From assembly GCF_965227505.1 (NCBI RefSeq), contig NZ_OZ245757.1, positions 2,542,001-2,606,000 of the forward strand: 64,000 nucleotides of DNA, read 5' to 3'. Position numbers and translations under genes: made by a program. Source of the stretch: Pelagibius sp965227505 (GTDB taxonomy: Bacteria > Pseudomonadota > Alphaproteobacteria > Kiloniellales > Kiloniellaceae). The notes beneath the pieces were generated by a model, which was given only the letters and a program-made list of their open reading frames with translations, had not been told where the DNA came from and did no database searches. Shown here one piece after another: positions 50,146 through 58,514 of the stretch; within the stretch, counting starts at the first letter, position 1, and every line of letters begins with the position of its first letter.

Positions 50146-51119
50146 TGGCGCAACCCGTGCTCAGCGTGCGCGACCTGGTGGTCGAGATCCCGACCCGCTA
50201 TGCCGTGCTGCGCCCGGTCGATGCCGTCAGTTTTGACATCGCGCCCGGCGAAATCCTGGGTGTCGTCGGCGAAAGCGGCGCCGGCAAGTCCATGACCGGC
50301 AACGCGGTGATCGGCCTGCTCGACCGCCCGGCCCACATCGCAAGCGGCGAGATCTGGCTGAACGGCCAGCGTGTCGACAACCTGCGCAGGGACCAGATCC
50401 GCAGCGTCCGGGGCAAGGAGATCGGCATGGTCTTCCAGGACCCGCTGACCTCCCTCAATCCGCTGCTGCCCATCGGCGAGCAACTCACCGAGACCATCCT
50501 GGAGCATCTGCCGGTCAGCAAGCAGGAGGCAGAGGACCGCGCCGTCGCCGCCCTGGAGGAGGTCGGCATTCCCGCCGCCGCAGCGCGCATCAACAGCTAC
50601 CCGCACGAGTTTTCCGGCGGCATGCGCCAGCGTGTGGTCATCGCCCTCGCGCTCTGCGCCGAACCCTCACTGGTGATTGCCGACGAGCCGACCACGGCGC
50701 TCGACGTCTCGGTGCAGGCGCAGATCATCGCGCTCCTGAAGCAGCTCTGCCGGGAGCGCGGCACCGCGGTGATGCTGGTGACCCACGACATGGGCGTGAT
50801 CGCCGAGGCCGTCGACCGGGTGGCGGTGATGTACGCGGGGCGCCTTGCGGAACTGGGACCGGTGCGCGAGGTGCTGACCCGCCCGGCCCATCCCTATACC
50901 CGCGGTCTGATGGCCTCGACACCGCTGGCCTCCAAGGGCCATAAGCGCCTGAACCAGATCCCCGGCGCCATGCCGCCGCTGGCCCGCCTGCCGGATGGCT
51001 GCGCCTTTCATCCACGCTGTCCCGAGGTTCAGGACAAGTGCCTGAGCGACCCCGGCCCGACCCTTAGCGGTTGCGGCGGGCGCGCCGCCTGTTGGTTCGC
51101 GACGGAGGAGGTGGCATGA
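50145..51119 (+). CDS. ABC transporter ATPase, DppD/OppD-like
   Basis: The 324-aa ATPase has Walker A GESGAGKS, Q-loop MVFQDPLTSLNP, signature FSGGMRQRVVIALAL, Walker B LVIADEPTTALD and H-loop VTHD. The OppD-type C-terminal block GCAFHPRCPEVQDKC has cysteines that in relatives hold an Fe-S cluster. It powers uptake together with the DppF-like ATPase. ATG at 50145 inside a TGATG overlap. The 3' end overlaps the next gene by four bases. Confidence 0.95.
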   Translation: MAQPVLSVRDLVVEIPTRYAVLRPVDAVSFDIAPGEILGVVGESGAGKSMTGNAVIGLLDRPAHIASGEIWLNGQRVDNLRRDQIRSVRGKEIGMVFQDPLTSLNPLLPIGEQLTETILEHLPVSKQEAEDRAVAALEEVGIPAAAARINSYPHEFSGGMRQRVVIALALCAEPSLVIADEPTTALDVSVQAQIIALLKQLCRERGTAVMLVTHDMGVIAEAVDRVAVMYAGRLAELGPVREVLTRPAHPYTRGLMASTPLASKGHKRLNQIPGAMPPLARLPDGCAFHPRCPEVQDKCLSDPGPTLSGCGGRAACWFATEEVA

Positions 51120-52081
51120 GCGCGCTGGTCGCGGTCAAGAACCTGACCCGGATCTTCGACGTCTCGAAGCCCTGGCTGAACCGGCTGCTGGAAGGCAAGC
51201 CCAAGGCCTTTCTGCATGCGGTTTCGGACGTCAGCTTCGAGATCGAGGAGCGCAGCGTCTACGCCCTGGTGGGCGAGAGCGGATCGGGCAAGTCGACCAT
51301 CGGCAAGATGGTCGTGCGCCTCCTGGCGCCGTCGGACGGCGTCATCGAGATCGAAGGCGTCGACCTCTTCCGCGAAGCGGACCAGGTGCGCGTCGAGAAG
51401 ATCCGCACCGACATCCAGATGGTCTTCCAGGACCCCTATGCCAGCCTCAATCCGCGCTGGCGGGTGCGCGACATCATCGCCGAGCCGGTCACCGCCCGCG
51501 GCGGCAAGGCCGACGGCCTGGCGGAGCGGCTGCTGGAACAGGTGGGCCTGGCCGCCAGCGATGCCAGCAAGTACCCGCACGAGTTCTCCGGCGGACAGCG
51601 CCAGCGCATCTGCGTCGCCCGGGCGCTGGCTTCGGAGCCCAAGCTGATCGTCTGCGACGAGCCGACCTCGGCGCTCGACGTCTCGGTGCAGGCCCAGGTG
51701 CTGAACCTGATGAGCGACCTCAAGGAGGAGTTCGGCCTCACCTACCTCTTCATCAGCCACGACCTGACGGTGGTCGAGCACATGGCCGACCGCATCGGCG
51801 TGCTCTACCTGGGCCGGCTGGTGGAAGAAGCGCCCCGCGACGCGCTCTTTGAAAGCCCAAAGCATCCCTACACCCAGATGCTCTTTGCCGCGGCGCCCAA
51901 GCTGGACGGCTTCGGCCGCGAGGTGGCGCCGCCCAAGGGCGAGATTCCTGACCCGATCAATCCGCCCACAGGTTGCGCCTACCACCCGCGCTGCCCCTTC
52001 GCCATCGACCGCTGCACCCAGGAGCGGCCGGAAATGCGCCAACTCGGCCAGAACCGGGTCGCCTGCCACGTTGCTGAATGA
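51116..52081 (+). CDS. ABC transporter ATPase, DppF/OppF-like
   Basis: The 321-aa ATPase has Walker A GESGSGKST, Q-loop MVFQDPYASLNP, signature FSGGQRQRICVARAL, Walker B LIVCDEPTSALD and the C-terminal GCAYHPRCPFAIDRC motif. It pairs with the DppD-like ATPase. I start it at the ATG at 51116, within an ATGA overlap with the previous gene; an upstream in-frame extension lacks homology. Unusually, its own stop overlaps the start of nadD (ATGA at 52078). Confidence 0.95.
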   Translation: MSALVAVKNLTRIFDVSKPWLNRLLEGKPKAFLHAVSDVSFEIEERSVYALVGESGSGKSTIGKMVVRLLAPSDGVIEIEGVDLFREADQVRVEKIRTDIQMVFQDPYASLNPRWRVRDIIAEPVTARGGKADGLAERLLEQVGLAASDASKYPHEFSGGQRQRICVARALASEPKLIVCDEPTSALDVSVQAQVLNLMSDLKEEFGLTYLFISHDLTVVEHMADRIGVLYLGRLVEEAPRDALFESPKHPYTQMLFAAAPKLDGFGREVAPPKGEIPDPINPPTGCAYHPRCPFAIDRCTQERPEMRQLGQNRVACHVAE

Positions 52082-52797
52082 GCGTCGGTCGGGCCCGCAG
52101 CGCGCCGCTGACCCCCGCCGCCCTGGGCGCCGCCCTGGACGGCCAGGTACCGCCTGCGGGGGCGCGGATCGGCCTTCTCGGCGGCTCCTTCAACCCTGCC
52201 CATGAGGGGCATCTGGAGATCAGCCGCGAGGCCCTGAAGCGCCTGGGGCTCGACCGGGTCTGGTGGCTGGTCTCGCCGCAGAACCCCCTGAAACCGCGTC
52301 ACGGCATGGCCCCCATGGCCGAGCGGCTGGCCAGTGCCCGCGCGCTGGCGCGGGACCCCAGAATCCTGCCCACCGGGCTCGAGGACAGGCTCGGCACCAC
52401 CTACACCGCCGATACCCTCAGGGCCCTGGCGGGCCTGCTGCCCCGGGTGCGCCTGGTCTGGCTGATGGGTGCAGATAACTTGATTCAAGTTCATCATTGG
52501 CAGGACTGGCAGCAAATCTTTAACACCGTAGCCGTTGCGGTTTTTGACCGCCCCTCCTATGCTTTCAGGGCGTTGTCTGGAAGAGCAGCGCTTTCCTTTG
52601 CCCGGTACCGTCTCCACGAAGGTTCGGCGAGGCGCCTGGCGGAGGAGCGGCCGCCGGCTTGGGTATTCATTCGATGCCGCTTGAACCCCCAATCAGCGAC
52701 CGACATCCGGGCAGCGAGCGACCGCCAAGGCCGCGCGGCCGGACCGCAAGACCCGGCAGCGGCGCCTGGCAGAAGTGCAAACAGACAGGAGATGTAA
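52078..52797 (+). CDS. nadD: nicotinate-nucleotide adenylyltransferase
   Basis: The 239-aa enzyme shows GLLGGSFNPAHEGHLEIS (nucleotidyl-transferase GxFxPxHxGH motif), WWLVSPQNPLKP and WLMGADNLIQVHHWQDW. The C-terminal SATDIRAAS element lacks the usual continuation. It converts nicotinate mononucleotide to deamido-NAD in NAD synthesis. The last ~30 residues (DRQGRAAGPQDPAAAPG...) are low-complexity and look like drift of the 3' end. It overlaps the transporter ATPase gene by four bases and the apparent rsfS start by 23 bases. The nadD-rsfS-rlmH order is conserved in alphaproteobacteria. Confidence 0.94.
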   Translation: MSVGRARSAPLTPAALGAALDGQVPPAGARIGLLGGSFNPAHEGHLEISREALKRLGLDRVWWLVSPQNPLKPRHGMAPMAERLASARALARDPRILPTGLEDRLGTTYTADTLRALAGLLPRVRLVWLMGADNLIQVHHWQDWQQIFNTVAVAVFDRPSYAFRALSGRAALSFARYRLHEGSARRLAEERPPAWVFIRCRLNPQSATDIRAASDRQGRAAGPQDPAAAPGRSANRQEM

Positions 52798-53218
52798 CGT
52801 CATACTGCACGATACCGGGGCCCTAGAGGCCGACAAGCAGGACGCCCTCGCCCGGAGCCGGCACCTGCTGGACTTGGTCCGGTCCTCCCTGGAGGACGAC
52901 AAGGCTGACGACATGGTCGTCATCGATCTCGCCGAAAAATCCAGCATCGCAGATTTCATGGTCATCGCCAGCGGCCGCTCGCAGCGGCAGGTGGGCGCGA
53001 TGGCCGAGCATCTGCGCGAAAAGCTGAAGGCCGCAGGCGTTCACGGCGTTGCCGTGGAGGGCCTGGAGCGCAGCGACTGGGTGCTGATCGACAGCGGCGA
53101 TGTCATCGTTCATCTGTTCCGCCCGGAAGTCCGGGAGTTCTACAATCTCGAGAAGATGTGGGGCGTGGATCTGCATCCGGCGGAAGGAGAAGCGGGCGTG
53201 ACGGTCGGCTCCGCCTGA
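52775..53218 (+). CDS. rsfS: ribosomal silencing factor RsfS
   Basis: The protein (up to 147 aa) contains the RsfS/Iojap core: LLDLVRSSLEDDKADDMVVIDL, SIADFMVIASGRSQRQVGAMAEHL, GLERSDWVLIDSGDVIVHLFRPEVREFYNLEKMWG. It binds L14 and blocks subunit joining in starvation. The start is uncertain. The only standard start codon in frame is a GTG at 52775 without a ribosome site. A good AGGAG (52787-52791) lies further down but is followed, in this frame, by GTC, ATA and CTG, not by a normal start. A non-standard start near 52802-52805 would give a ~137-aa protein. Confidence 0.9.
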   Translation: MQTDRRCNVILHDTGALEADKQDALARSRHLLDLVRSSLEDDKADDMVVIDLAEKSSIADFMVIASGRSQRQVGAMAEHLREKLKAAGVHGVAVEGLERSDWVLIDSGDVIVHLFRPEVREFYNLEKMWGVDLHPAEGEAGVTVGSA

Positions 53219-53366
53219 CCCAAGCGGCCCCCAGAAACGCCCCCCGGAACGCATCGCATGTGCGGCAGGGCGGCAGGTAGACGCCGGCCCTGGTCAATCG
53301 GGCGTTTATGCCGGCACCGGTGGCACGGTGCCGGAAGACTGAAATGCGGACGGCTAGGGTGCGGAA

Positions 53367-53825
53367 ATGCGGATTACGCTGACGGCCGTCGGCAAGGCCA
53401 AGACCGGCGTCACGAAAGAACTCTTCGAGCACTACAGCGCGCGGCTGCGCTGGAAACTGACCCTGAAGGAGGTGGAGGAACGCCGCCCCCTGACACCGGA
53501 CCTGTTGCGCGAACAGGAAGGCGAACTGCTGCTGGCGGCCTTACCCCGCGGCGCCAAGGTGATCGCCCTCGACGAACGCGGGAAAGACTTCAGCAGCGCC
53601 GAGTTCGCCGGTCTGCTCGGCCGTTGGCAGGACGATGGCGTGCAGGATCTGGCCTTCATGATCGGTGGCGCCGAGGGGCTTTCGGAGACCGCCCGCCAGG
53701 CCGCCGACGTCATTCTCCGCTTGGGCCGGCTGACCTGGCCCCATATGCTGGTCCGCGGCCTTCTGGCGGAGCAGTTGTTTCGCGCCGAGAGCATTCTCTC
53801 CGGCCACCCCTATCACCGGGCCTAG
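53367..53825 (+). CDS. rlmH: 23S rRNA pseudouridine(1915)-N3 methyltransferase
   Basis: The 152-aa SPOUT methyltransferase has VIALDERGKDFSSAEFA, FMIGGAEGLSETARQAAD and the C-terminal LTWPHMLVRGLLAEQLFRAESILSGHPYHR, diagnostic of RlmH. It methylates pseudouridine 1915 of helix 69 on the assembled 70S ribosome. It follows rsfS by 148 bp. Its TAG stop is part of a 16-bp tandem repeat that fills most of the gap to gpmI. Confidence 0.96.
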   Translation: MRITLTAVGKAKTGVTKELFEHYSARLRWKLTLKEVEERRPLTPDLLREQEGELLLAALPRGAKVIALDERGKDFSSAEFAGLLGRWQDDGVQDLAFMIGGAEGLSETARQAADVILRLGRLTWPHMLVRGLLAEQLFRAESILSGHPYHRA

Positions 53826-53906
53826 GGTTTACGGGGCCTAAGAGTTATAGGGCCTGGGGTTTACGGGGCCTAGGATTTACGGGGCCTAGGATTTACAGGA
53901 CCTGAG
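53819..53906 (+). repeat. 16-bp tandem repeat starting at the rlmH stop codon
   Basis: A GGCCT(A/G) core recurs with an exact 16-bp period, starting at 53819, 53835, 53851, 53867 and 53883, with a decayed sixth copy (GACCT) at 53899. The best copies are TAGGATTTACGGGGCC-type units. The first copy contains the rlmH stop codon. No protein is encoded. Confidence 0.85.
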
Positions 53907-53970
53907 ACCGGCCCATATGTGCAGACGTGATACAACGACGGCCGCATCGAGACGAACTGGGTAGACCGAC

Positions 53971-55557
53971 ATGACCGAAACCGCCGACCGAGCCGGACCA
54001 CCCAAGCGCGTGACGCCAAAACCGGTGGTCCTTTGCATCCTGGACGGCTGGGGCCACCGTACGAGCTGCGAGAACAACGCCATCTGCGAAGGGCCGACGC
54101 CGAACCTGGACCGCATGCTCAAGGAGCTGCCGAATGCGCTGGTCGACGCCTCCGAAGGGGAGGTCGGCCTGCCGTCGGGCCAGATGGGCAACTCCGAGGT
54201 CGGCCACATGAACCTGGGCGCAGGACGGGTGGTGATGCAGGACCTGCCGCGCATCGACGCCGCCATCGCCGACGGCTCCTTCGCCGAGATGCAGCCGCTG
54301 CGGGACGCCATCGCCGCCCTGAAGCAGTCCGGCGGTACCGCCCACGTGATGGGCCTGATGTCGCCCGGCGGCGTGCACTCCCACCAGGATCAGATCGCAA
54401 CGCTGGCCGAGGTTCTGGCCAGGGCCGGCATCCCGGTTGCCGTGCATGCCTTCCTGGACGGCCGCGACACGCCACCGCGCAGCGCAACGGACTTCCTCAA
54501 GGCCTTTCAGGCCAAGGCACCCAATGCCCCGATCGCCACGGTCTCCGGCCGCTACTATGCCATGGACCGCGACAAGCGCTGGGCGCGGGTCGAGAAGGCC
54601 TACCGCGCCCTGATGCAGGCGGAAGGGGAGCGTGCCGGCGATGCCCTGCAGGCGGTGGAGCAAAGCTATGGGGCGGACACCAACGACGAATTCGTGCTGC
54701 CGACGGTCGTCGGCGATTACCCGGGTATGGCCGATGGCGACGGCATCTTCATGGCCAACTTCCGCGCCGACCGGGCCCGCGAAATCCTGACCGCCCTGCT
54801 GGACCCGGCCTTCGACGGCTTCCAGCGCGAGAAGCAGGCGACCTTCGCCTGCGCCCTGGGGATGGTGGAGTACTCGGCCCAACTGAATGACTTCCTCACA
54901 ACCCTGTTCCCGCCGGAGGACCTGGCCGAAACCCTGGGCGAGGTCGTGTCCAGGTCTGGCAAGCGGCAGCTGCGCATCGCCGAGACCGAGAAGTACGCCC
55001 ACGTCACCTTCTTCTTCAACGGCGGCCGCGAGGACGTCTTCGAGGGGGAGGAGCGCATCCTGGTGCCCTCGCCCGACGTGGCTACCTATGACCTGAAGCC
55101 GGAGATGTCGGCGCCGGAGGTCACCGACGAGCTGGTCGAGGCCATCGGCGCCGGCCGCTTCGACCTGGTGGTGGTGAACTACGCCAACGGCGACATGGTC
55201 GGGCACACCGGCGATCTCGCCGCCGCGATGAAGGCGGTTGCCTGTGTCGATACCTGTGTCGGCCGCCTGGCCGAGGCGGTGGAGAAGGCCGGCGGCTGCA
55301 TCCTGCTGACGGCCGACCACGGCAACGCCGAGCAGATGACCGACGAGAAAACCGGCCAGGCCCATACCGCCCACACCATGAACAAGGTGCCGCTGCTGCT
55401 GATCGCCGGCCCGGACCGGGTTACGGGACTGAGCGACGGGCGCCTCGCCGACATCGCGCCGACCGTGCTGGATCTCATGGCGCTGCCGCGCCCGGCCGTG
55501 ATGACCGGCCGCAGCCTGATCAAGCCGGCGCTGACCCGCGGCGAGGCGGCAGAGTAA
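53971..55557 (+). CDS. gpmI: 2,3-bisphosphoglycerate-independent phosphoglycerate mutase
   Basis: The 528-aa enzyme of the alkaline-phosphatase superfamily interconverts 3- and 2-phosphoglycerate with two manganese ions. It has VVLCILDGWGHR (metal-binding Asp), the phospho-serine Ser75 in QMGNSEVGHMN, HAFLDGRDTPPRSA, FMANFRADRARE, VVVNYANGDMVGHTGD and LLTADHGNAEQM. Length and motifs are complete. The ribosome site is weak. It is followed 3 nt later by the envC-like gene, so the two are likely co-transcribed. Confidence 0.97.
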   Translation: MTETADRAGPPKRVTPKPVVLCILDGWGHRTSCENNAICEGPTPNLDRMLKELPNALVDASEGEVGLPSGQMGNSEVGHMNLGAGRVVMQDLPRIDAAIADGSFAEMQPLRDAIAALKQSGGTAHVMGLMSPGGVHSHQDQIATLAEVLARAGIPVAVHAFLDGRDTPPRSATDFLKAFQAKAPNAPIATVSGRYYAMDRDKRWARVEKAYRALMQAEGERAGDALQAVEQSYGADTNDEFVLPTVVGDYPGMADGDGIFMANFRADRAREILTALLDPAFDGFQREKQATFACALGMVEYSAQLNDFLTTLFPPEDLAETLGEVVSRSGKRQLRIAETEKYAHVTFFFNGGREDVFEGEERILVPSPDVATYDLKPEMSAPEVTDELVEAIGAGRFDLVVVNYANGDMVGHTGDLAAAMKAVACVDTCVGRLAEAVEKAGGCILLTADHGNAEQMTDEKTGQAHTAHTMNKVPLLLIAGPDRVTGLSDGRLADIAPTVLDLMALPRPAVMTGRSLIKPALTRGEAAE

Positions 55558-55559
55558 CC

Positions 55560-57029
55560 TTGCCTTTCCAGGTCCTCCGAGCCGACAGGGCCGGGTATCG
55601 GCGGCGCTCCCTTCCGGGCGCCTGCCTGCCGTCCCTCGCAGCGGTTCTGGCCCCCGTAACAGTTCTGGCCCTCGTAGCGGTTCTCGCGGGGCCACCGGCC
55701 GCGGCCCAACAGCCCGCCGCCGACCTGCAGGCCCTGGAGCGCGCGATCAAGGAAGACCGCGCCCGGGCCGAAGCCTTGTCCCGCGAAACCAGGGCCCTGG
55801 CCGAGGAGATCGACGCGCTGCGCCAGCAGGCCATTGCCGCGGCGGCCCGCGCCCAGGACCTGGAGAGCGAGATCGCTGCCGCCGAGCGGGAACTGGCAAG
55901 CCTCGACGCCGAGGAGGCTGCGAAATCAGCCGACCTTGCGACCCGCCGCGACCAGTTGGAACGCACCCTGGGCGCGCTCCAGCGCCTTGCGCTGCAGCCC
56001 CCCGAGGCGGCCCTGACCCGCGCCGAGCAGCCGCTGGACAGCGCCCGGGCCGCAATGCTTCTGCGCGTCGCCGTACCGGCCCTGGAAGCCCGCGCGGAGA
56101 CCCTGCGCGCGGAACTGGGCGATCTCGCGGTCCTGCGGACCCGCATCGCCATCAAGCGCGACGACCTGCAGACCGCCCAGGGCGCCCTGTCGATCGAGGG
56201 CGAGCGTCTGACCGCCCTGCTGGCCCGCAAGGGCGCCCTGCAGGAGCGCCGGGAGAGCGAGCGCCAGGAAACCGACAGGCGCCTCGCCCGTCTGGCCCGG
56301 GAGGCCGGCGATCTGCGCGAACTGATGGCGCAGTTGGAGGCAGAAGCGGAAGAACAGCGCCGCCTGGAAGAGCAGCGGCGGCTGGCGGAGGAGCGGCGCC
56401 TGGCCGAGGAGCGCCGTCTGGCCGAAGAACGGCGTCTGGCGGAGGAGCGCCGGCTGGCCGAGGAGCGCCGCCTGGCCGAGGCGGAGCGCCGCGCCGCCGA
56501 GGAAAAGCGCCGGGCCGAAACCGCGCGCCGCGAAGCCGCCGAAGCCAGGGCCAGAGCCGATGCGGCCGCACGCGCCCAGCAGACCGCCCGCCTGGCCCCG
56601 CCGCGCAGCCTGCGGCCCTTCCCCAGCGACGGCGGCAGCCTGAGCATGCCCATGCGCGGCGAAATCGTGCGGCTTTATGGCCACAAGAGTTCAACAGATG
56701 GTGAAATTGCCAGGGGGATCACCATTCAGGGCCGCCCGGGGGCGCAGATTGTCGCGCCCTTCGACGGCCGAATCGCCTATGCCGGGGAATTCCGCGGTTA
56801 TGGCCAAATCTTGATCATCGACCACGGCGAGCGATATCATAGCATACTTGCCGGTCTCGATCGTATCGATGCCGTGGTCGGACAGTGGGTTCTGGCAGGC
56901 GAGCCGGTGGCACAGATGAGCGACCTGGCGGGCCGTAATCCGGAGCTTTATTTGGAACTTCGCCGCACCGGGCAGGCTATAAATCCCCTGCCCTGGCTGG
57001 CGACCAAAGATGACAAGGTGCGAGGTTAA
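55560..57029 (+). CDS. envC: EnvC-like murein hydrolase activator (coiled coil + degenerate LytM)
   Basis: The 489-aa protein starts at a TTG 3 nt after gpmI. It has a signal-like segment (VLAPVTVLALVAVLAGPPAAAQ) and two coiled-coil stretches (~50-330). The second contains a hexapeptide repeat rich in R-R-L-A-E-E. The C-terminal LytM/M23 domain is ITIQGRPGAQIVAPFDGRIAYAGEFRGYG ... IDHGERYHSILAGLDRI ... ELYLELRRTGQAINPLPWL. The zinc ligands of active M23 peptidases (HxxxD and HxH) are replaced, as in EnvC, so it probably activates amidases during division rather than cutting peptidoglycan. It overlaps ctpA by one base (TAATG). The gpmI-envC-ctpA order is typical for the class. Confidence 0.9.
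   Translation: MPFQVLRADRAGYRRRSLPGACLPSLAAVLAPVTVLALVAVLAGPPAAAQQPAADLQALERAIKEDRARAEALSRETRALAEEIDALRQQAIAAAARAQDLESEIAAAERELASLDAEEAAKSADLATRRDQLERTLGALQRLALQPPEAALTRAEQPLDSARAAMLLRVAVPALEARAETLRAELGDLAVLRTRIAIKRDDLQTAQGALSIEGERLTALLARKGALQERRESERQETDRRLARLAREAGDLRELMAQLEAEAEEQRRLEEQRRLAEERRLAEERRLAEERRLAEERRLAEERRLAEAERRAAEEKRRAETARREAAEARARADAAARAQQTARLAPPRSLRPFPSDGGSLSMPMRGEIVRLYGHKSSTDGEIARGITIQGRPGAQIVAPFDGRIAYAGEFRGYGQILIIDHGERYHSILAGLDRIDAVVGQWVLAGEPVAQMSDLAGRNPELYLELRRTGQAINPLPWLATKDDKVRG
56358..56483 (+). repeat. 18-bp coding repeat (RRLAEE hexapeptides) in envC
   Basis: Seven consecutive 18-bp units encode RRLEEQ, five times RRLAEE, then RRLAEA. Third codon positions differ between units, so the peptide is conserved although the DNA has diverged. 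It forms a highly charged single alpha-helix or coiled coil. Confidence 0.85.
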
Positions 57030-58351
57030 TGCGCAAATTCCAGATTACGGCACTTGCGGCCGCATTACTCATTGTCCTGCCTACGGTTTCCATCGCCCAG
57101 GAAGACCGTTCGGACACCTATCGGCAGTTGAAGCTGTTCAGCGACGTTTTCGAGCGGGTGCGCGCGGACTACGTCGAGGAGGTGACCGATGAGCAGCTGA
57201 TCGAGTATGCCATTCAGGGCATGCTCTCCACGCTCGACCCACATTCGAGCTACCTGAACGCTGATTCCTTCGGCGACATGCGGGTGCAGACCAAGGGCGA
57301 GTTCGGCGGGCTGGGCATTGAGGTGACCATGGAGAACGGCTTCGTCAAGGTGGTTTCGCCGATCGACGACACGCCCGCGCACCGCGCCGGCGTTCAGCCC
57401 GGTGACTTCATCACCCATCTCGATGGTGAGCCCATCCTCGGCCTGACCCTCAACGAGGCGGTCGACAAGATGCGCGGGCCGGTCAACACCGATCTGGAAC
57501 TGACGATCCGCCGCGAAGGCTCCGAGCCTTTCGATCTCACCATCACCCGCGACATCATCAGAATCCGCTCCGTGCGCAGCCGCGTCGAGGACAACGTCGG
57601 CTACATCCGCATCACCACCTTCAACCAGCAGACCACGCCGGGCCTGAAGACGGCGATCGAAGAGATCAAGGCGGAACTCGGCAGCGATCTGCAGGGCTAT
57701 GTGATCGACCTGCGCAACAACCCGGGCGGGCTGCTGGATCAGGCCATCGACGTCTCCGACGCCTTCATCAATCAGGGCGAGATCGTTTCGACGCGCGGAC
57801 GCATCGTCGATGATTCCCAGCGCTTCAACGCCAAGGACGGTGACATGGCCGAGGGCCTGCCGATGGTGGTGCTGATCAACGGCGGCTCGGCTTCCGCTTC
57901 CGAGATCGTGGCCGGAGCGCTGCAGGACCACCGCCGGGCGATCATCATGGGCACGCGCTCCTTTGGAAAGGGCTCGGTCCAGACCATCATTCCTCTCGGC
58001 CTCGACGGCGCCATGCGCCTGACGACGGCGCGCTACTTCACGCCCTCCGGACGGTCCATTCAGGCGCTCGGCATCGACCCGGACATCGTCGTCGAACCGG
58101 CCACCATCGAAACCGAGGAAAACAACGGGCCTGGGCGGCGCGAGGCAGACCTGCGCGGCGCCCTGGGCAATCCCAATGGCGACAACGGGCTTGACGAGAG
58201 CGGGCTCGGCGAAGAAGCGCCCGAGGGTGCAGAAGGAGACCAGCCGGAAGTCCACGCGCTCTCCGAAGCGGCGGAGCAGGACTATCAGCTGGCCCGCGCC
58301 ATCGACCTCCTTCGCGGTCTGGCCCTTTACAACCAGCGTGTCGTAAACTAG
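57029..58351 (+). CDS. ctpA: C-terminal processing peptidase, S41 family
   Basis: The 440-aa protein has a signal peptide (FQITALAAALLIVLPTVSIAQ), an N-terminal helical part (FSDVFERVRADYVEEVTDEQLIEYAIQGML) and a PDZ domain (EFGGLGIEVTMENGFVKVVSPIDDTPAHRAG). The S41 protease core has the catalytic serine in GGSASASEIVAGAL and lysine in TRSFGKGSVQT. It degrades or trims periplasmic proteins at their C-termini. An acidic linker (EEAPEGAEGDQPEVH) precedes the last helix. Start overlaps the envC stop by one base. Confidence 0.96.
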   Translation: MRKFQITALAAALLIVLPTVSIAQEDRSDTYRQLKLFSDVFERVRADYVEEVTDEQLIEYAIQGMLSTLDPHSSYLNADSFGDMRVQTKGEFGGLGIEVTMENGFVKVVSPIDDTPAHRAGVQPGDFITHLDGEPILGLTLNEAVDKMRGPVNTDLELTIRREGSEPFDLTITRDIIRIRSVRSRVEDNVGYIRITTFNQQTTPGLKTAIEEIKAELGSDLQGYVIDLRNNPGGLLDQAIDVSDAFINQGEIVSTRGRIVDDSQRFNAKDGDMAEGLPMVVLINGGSASASEIVAGALQDHRRAIIMGTRSFGKGSVQTIIPLGLDGAMRLTTARYFTPSGRSIQALGIDPDIVVEPATIETEENNGPGRREADLRGALGNPNGDNGLDESGLGEEAPEGAEGDQPEVHALSEAAEQDYQLARAIDLLRGLALYNQRVVN

Positions 58352-58514
58352 CGAGAGGATACGAACGCTGATTCGGCGCAGGGGGTGCCGGAGAGCGGGC
58401 CGCCATAGGAGCCCGGAATCGAAGCATGACGAGTCGTCCTGGGACAGCTCGCTGGCGACAGCGCCGCGCGTGGGTTGACCGCGCGCGGCCTGCGGCACGG
58501 TAGCGGCAACCGTC

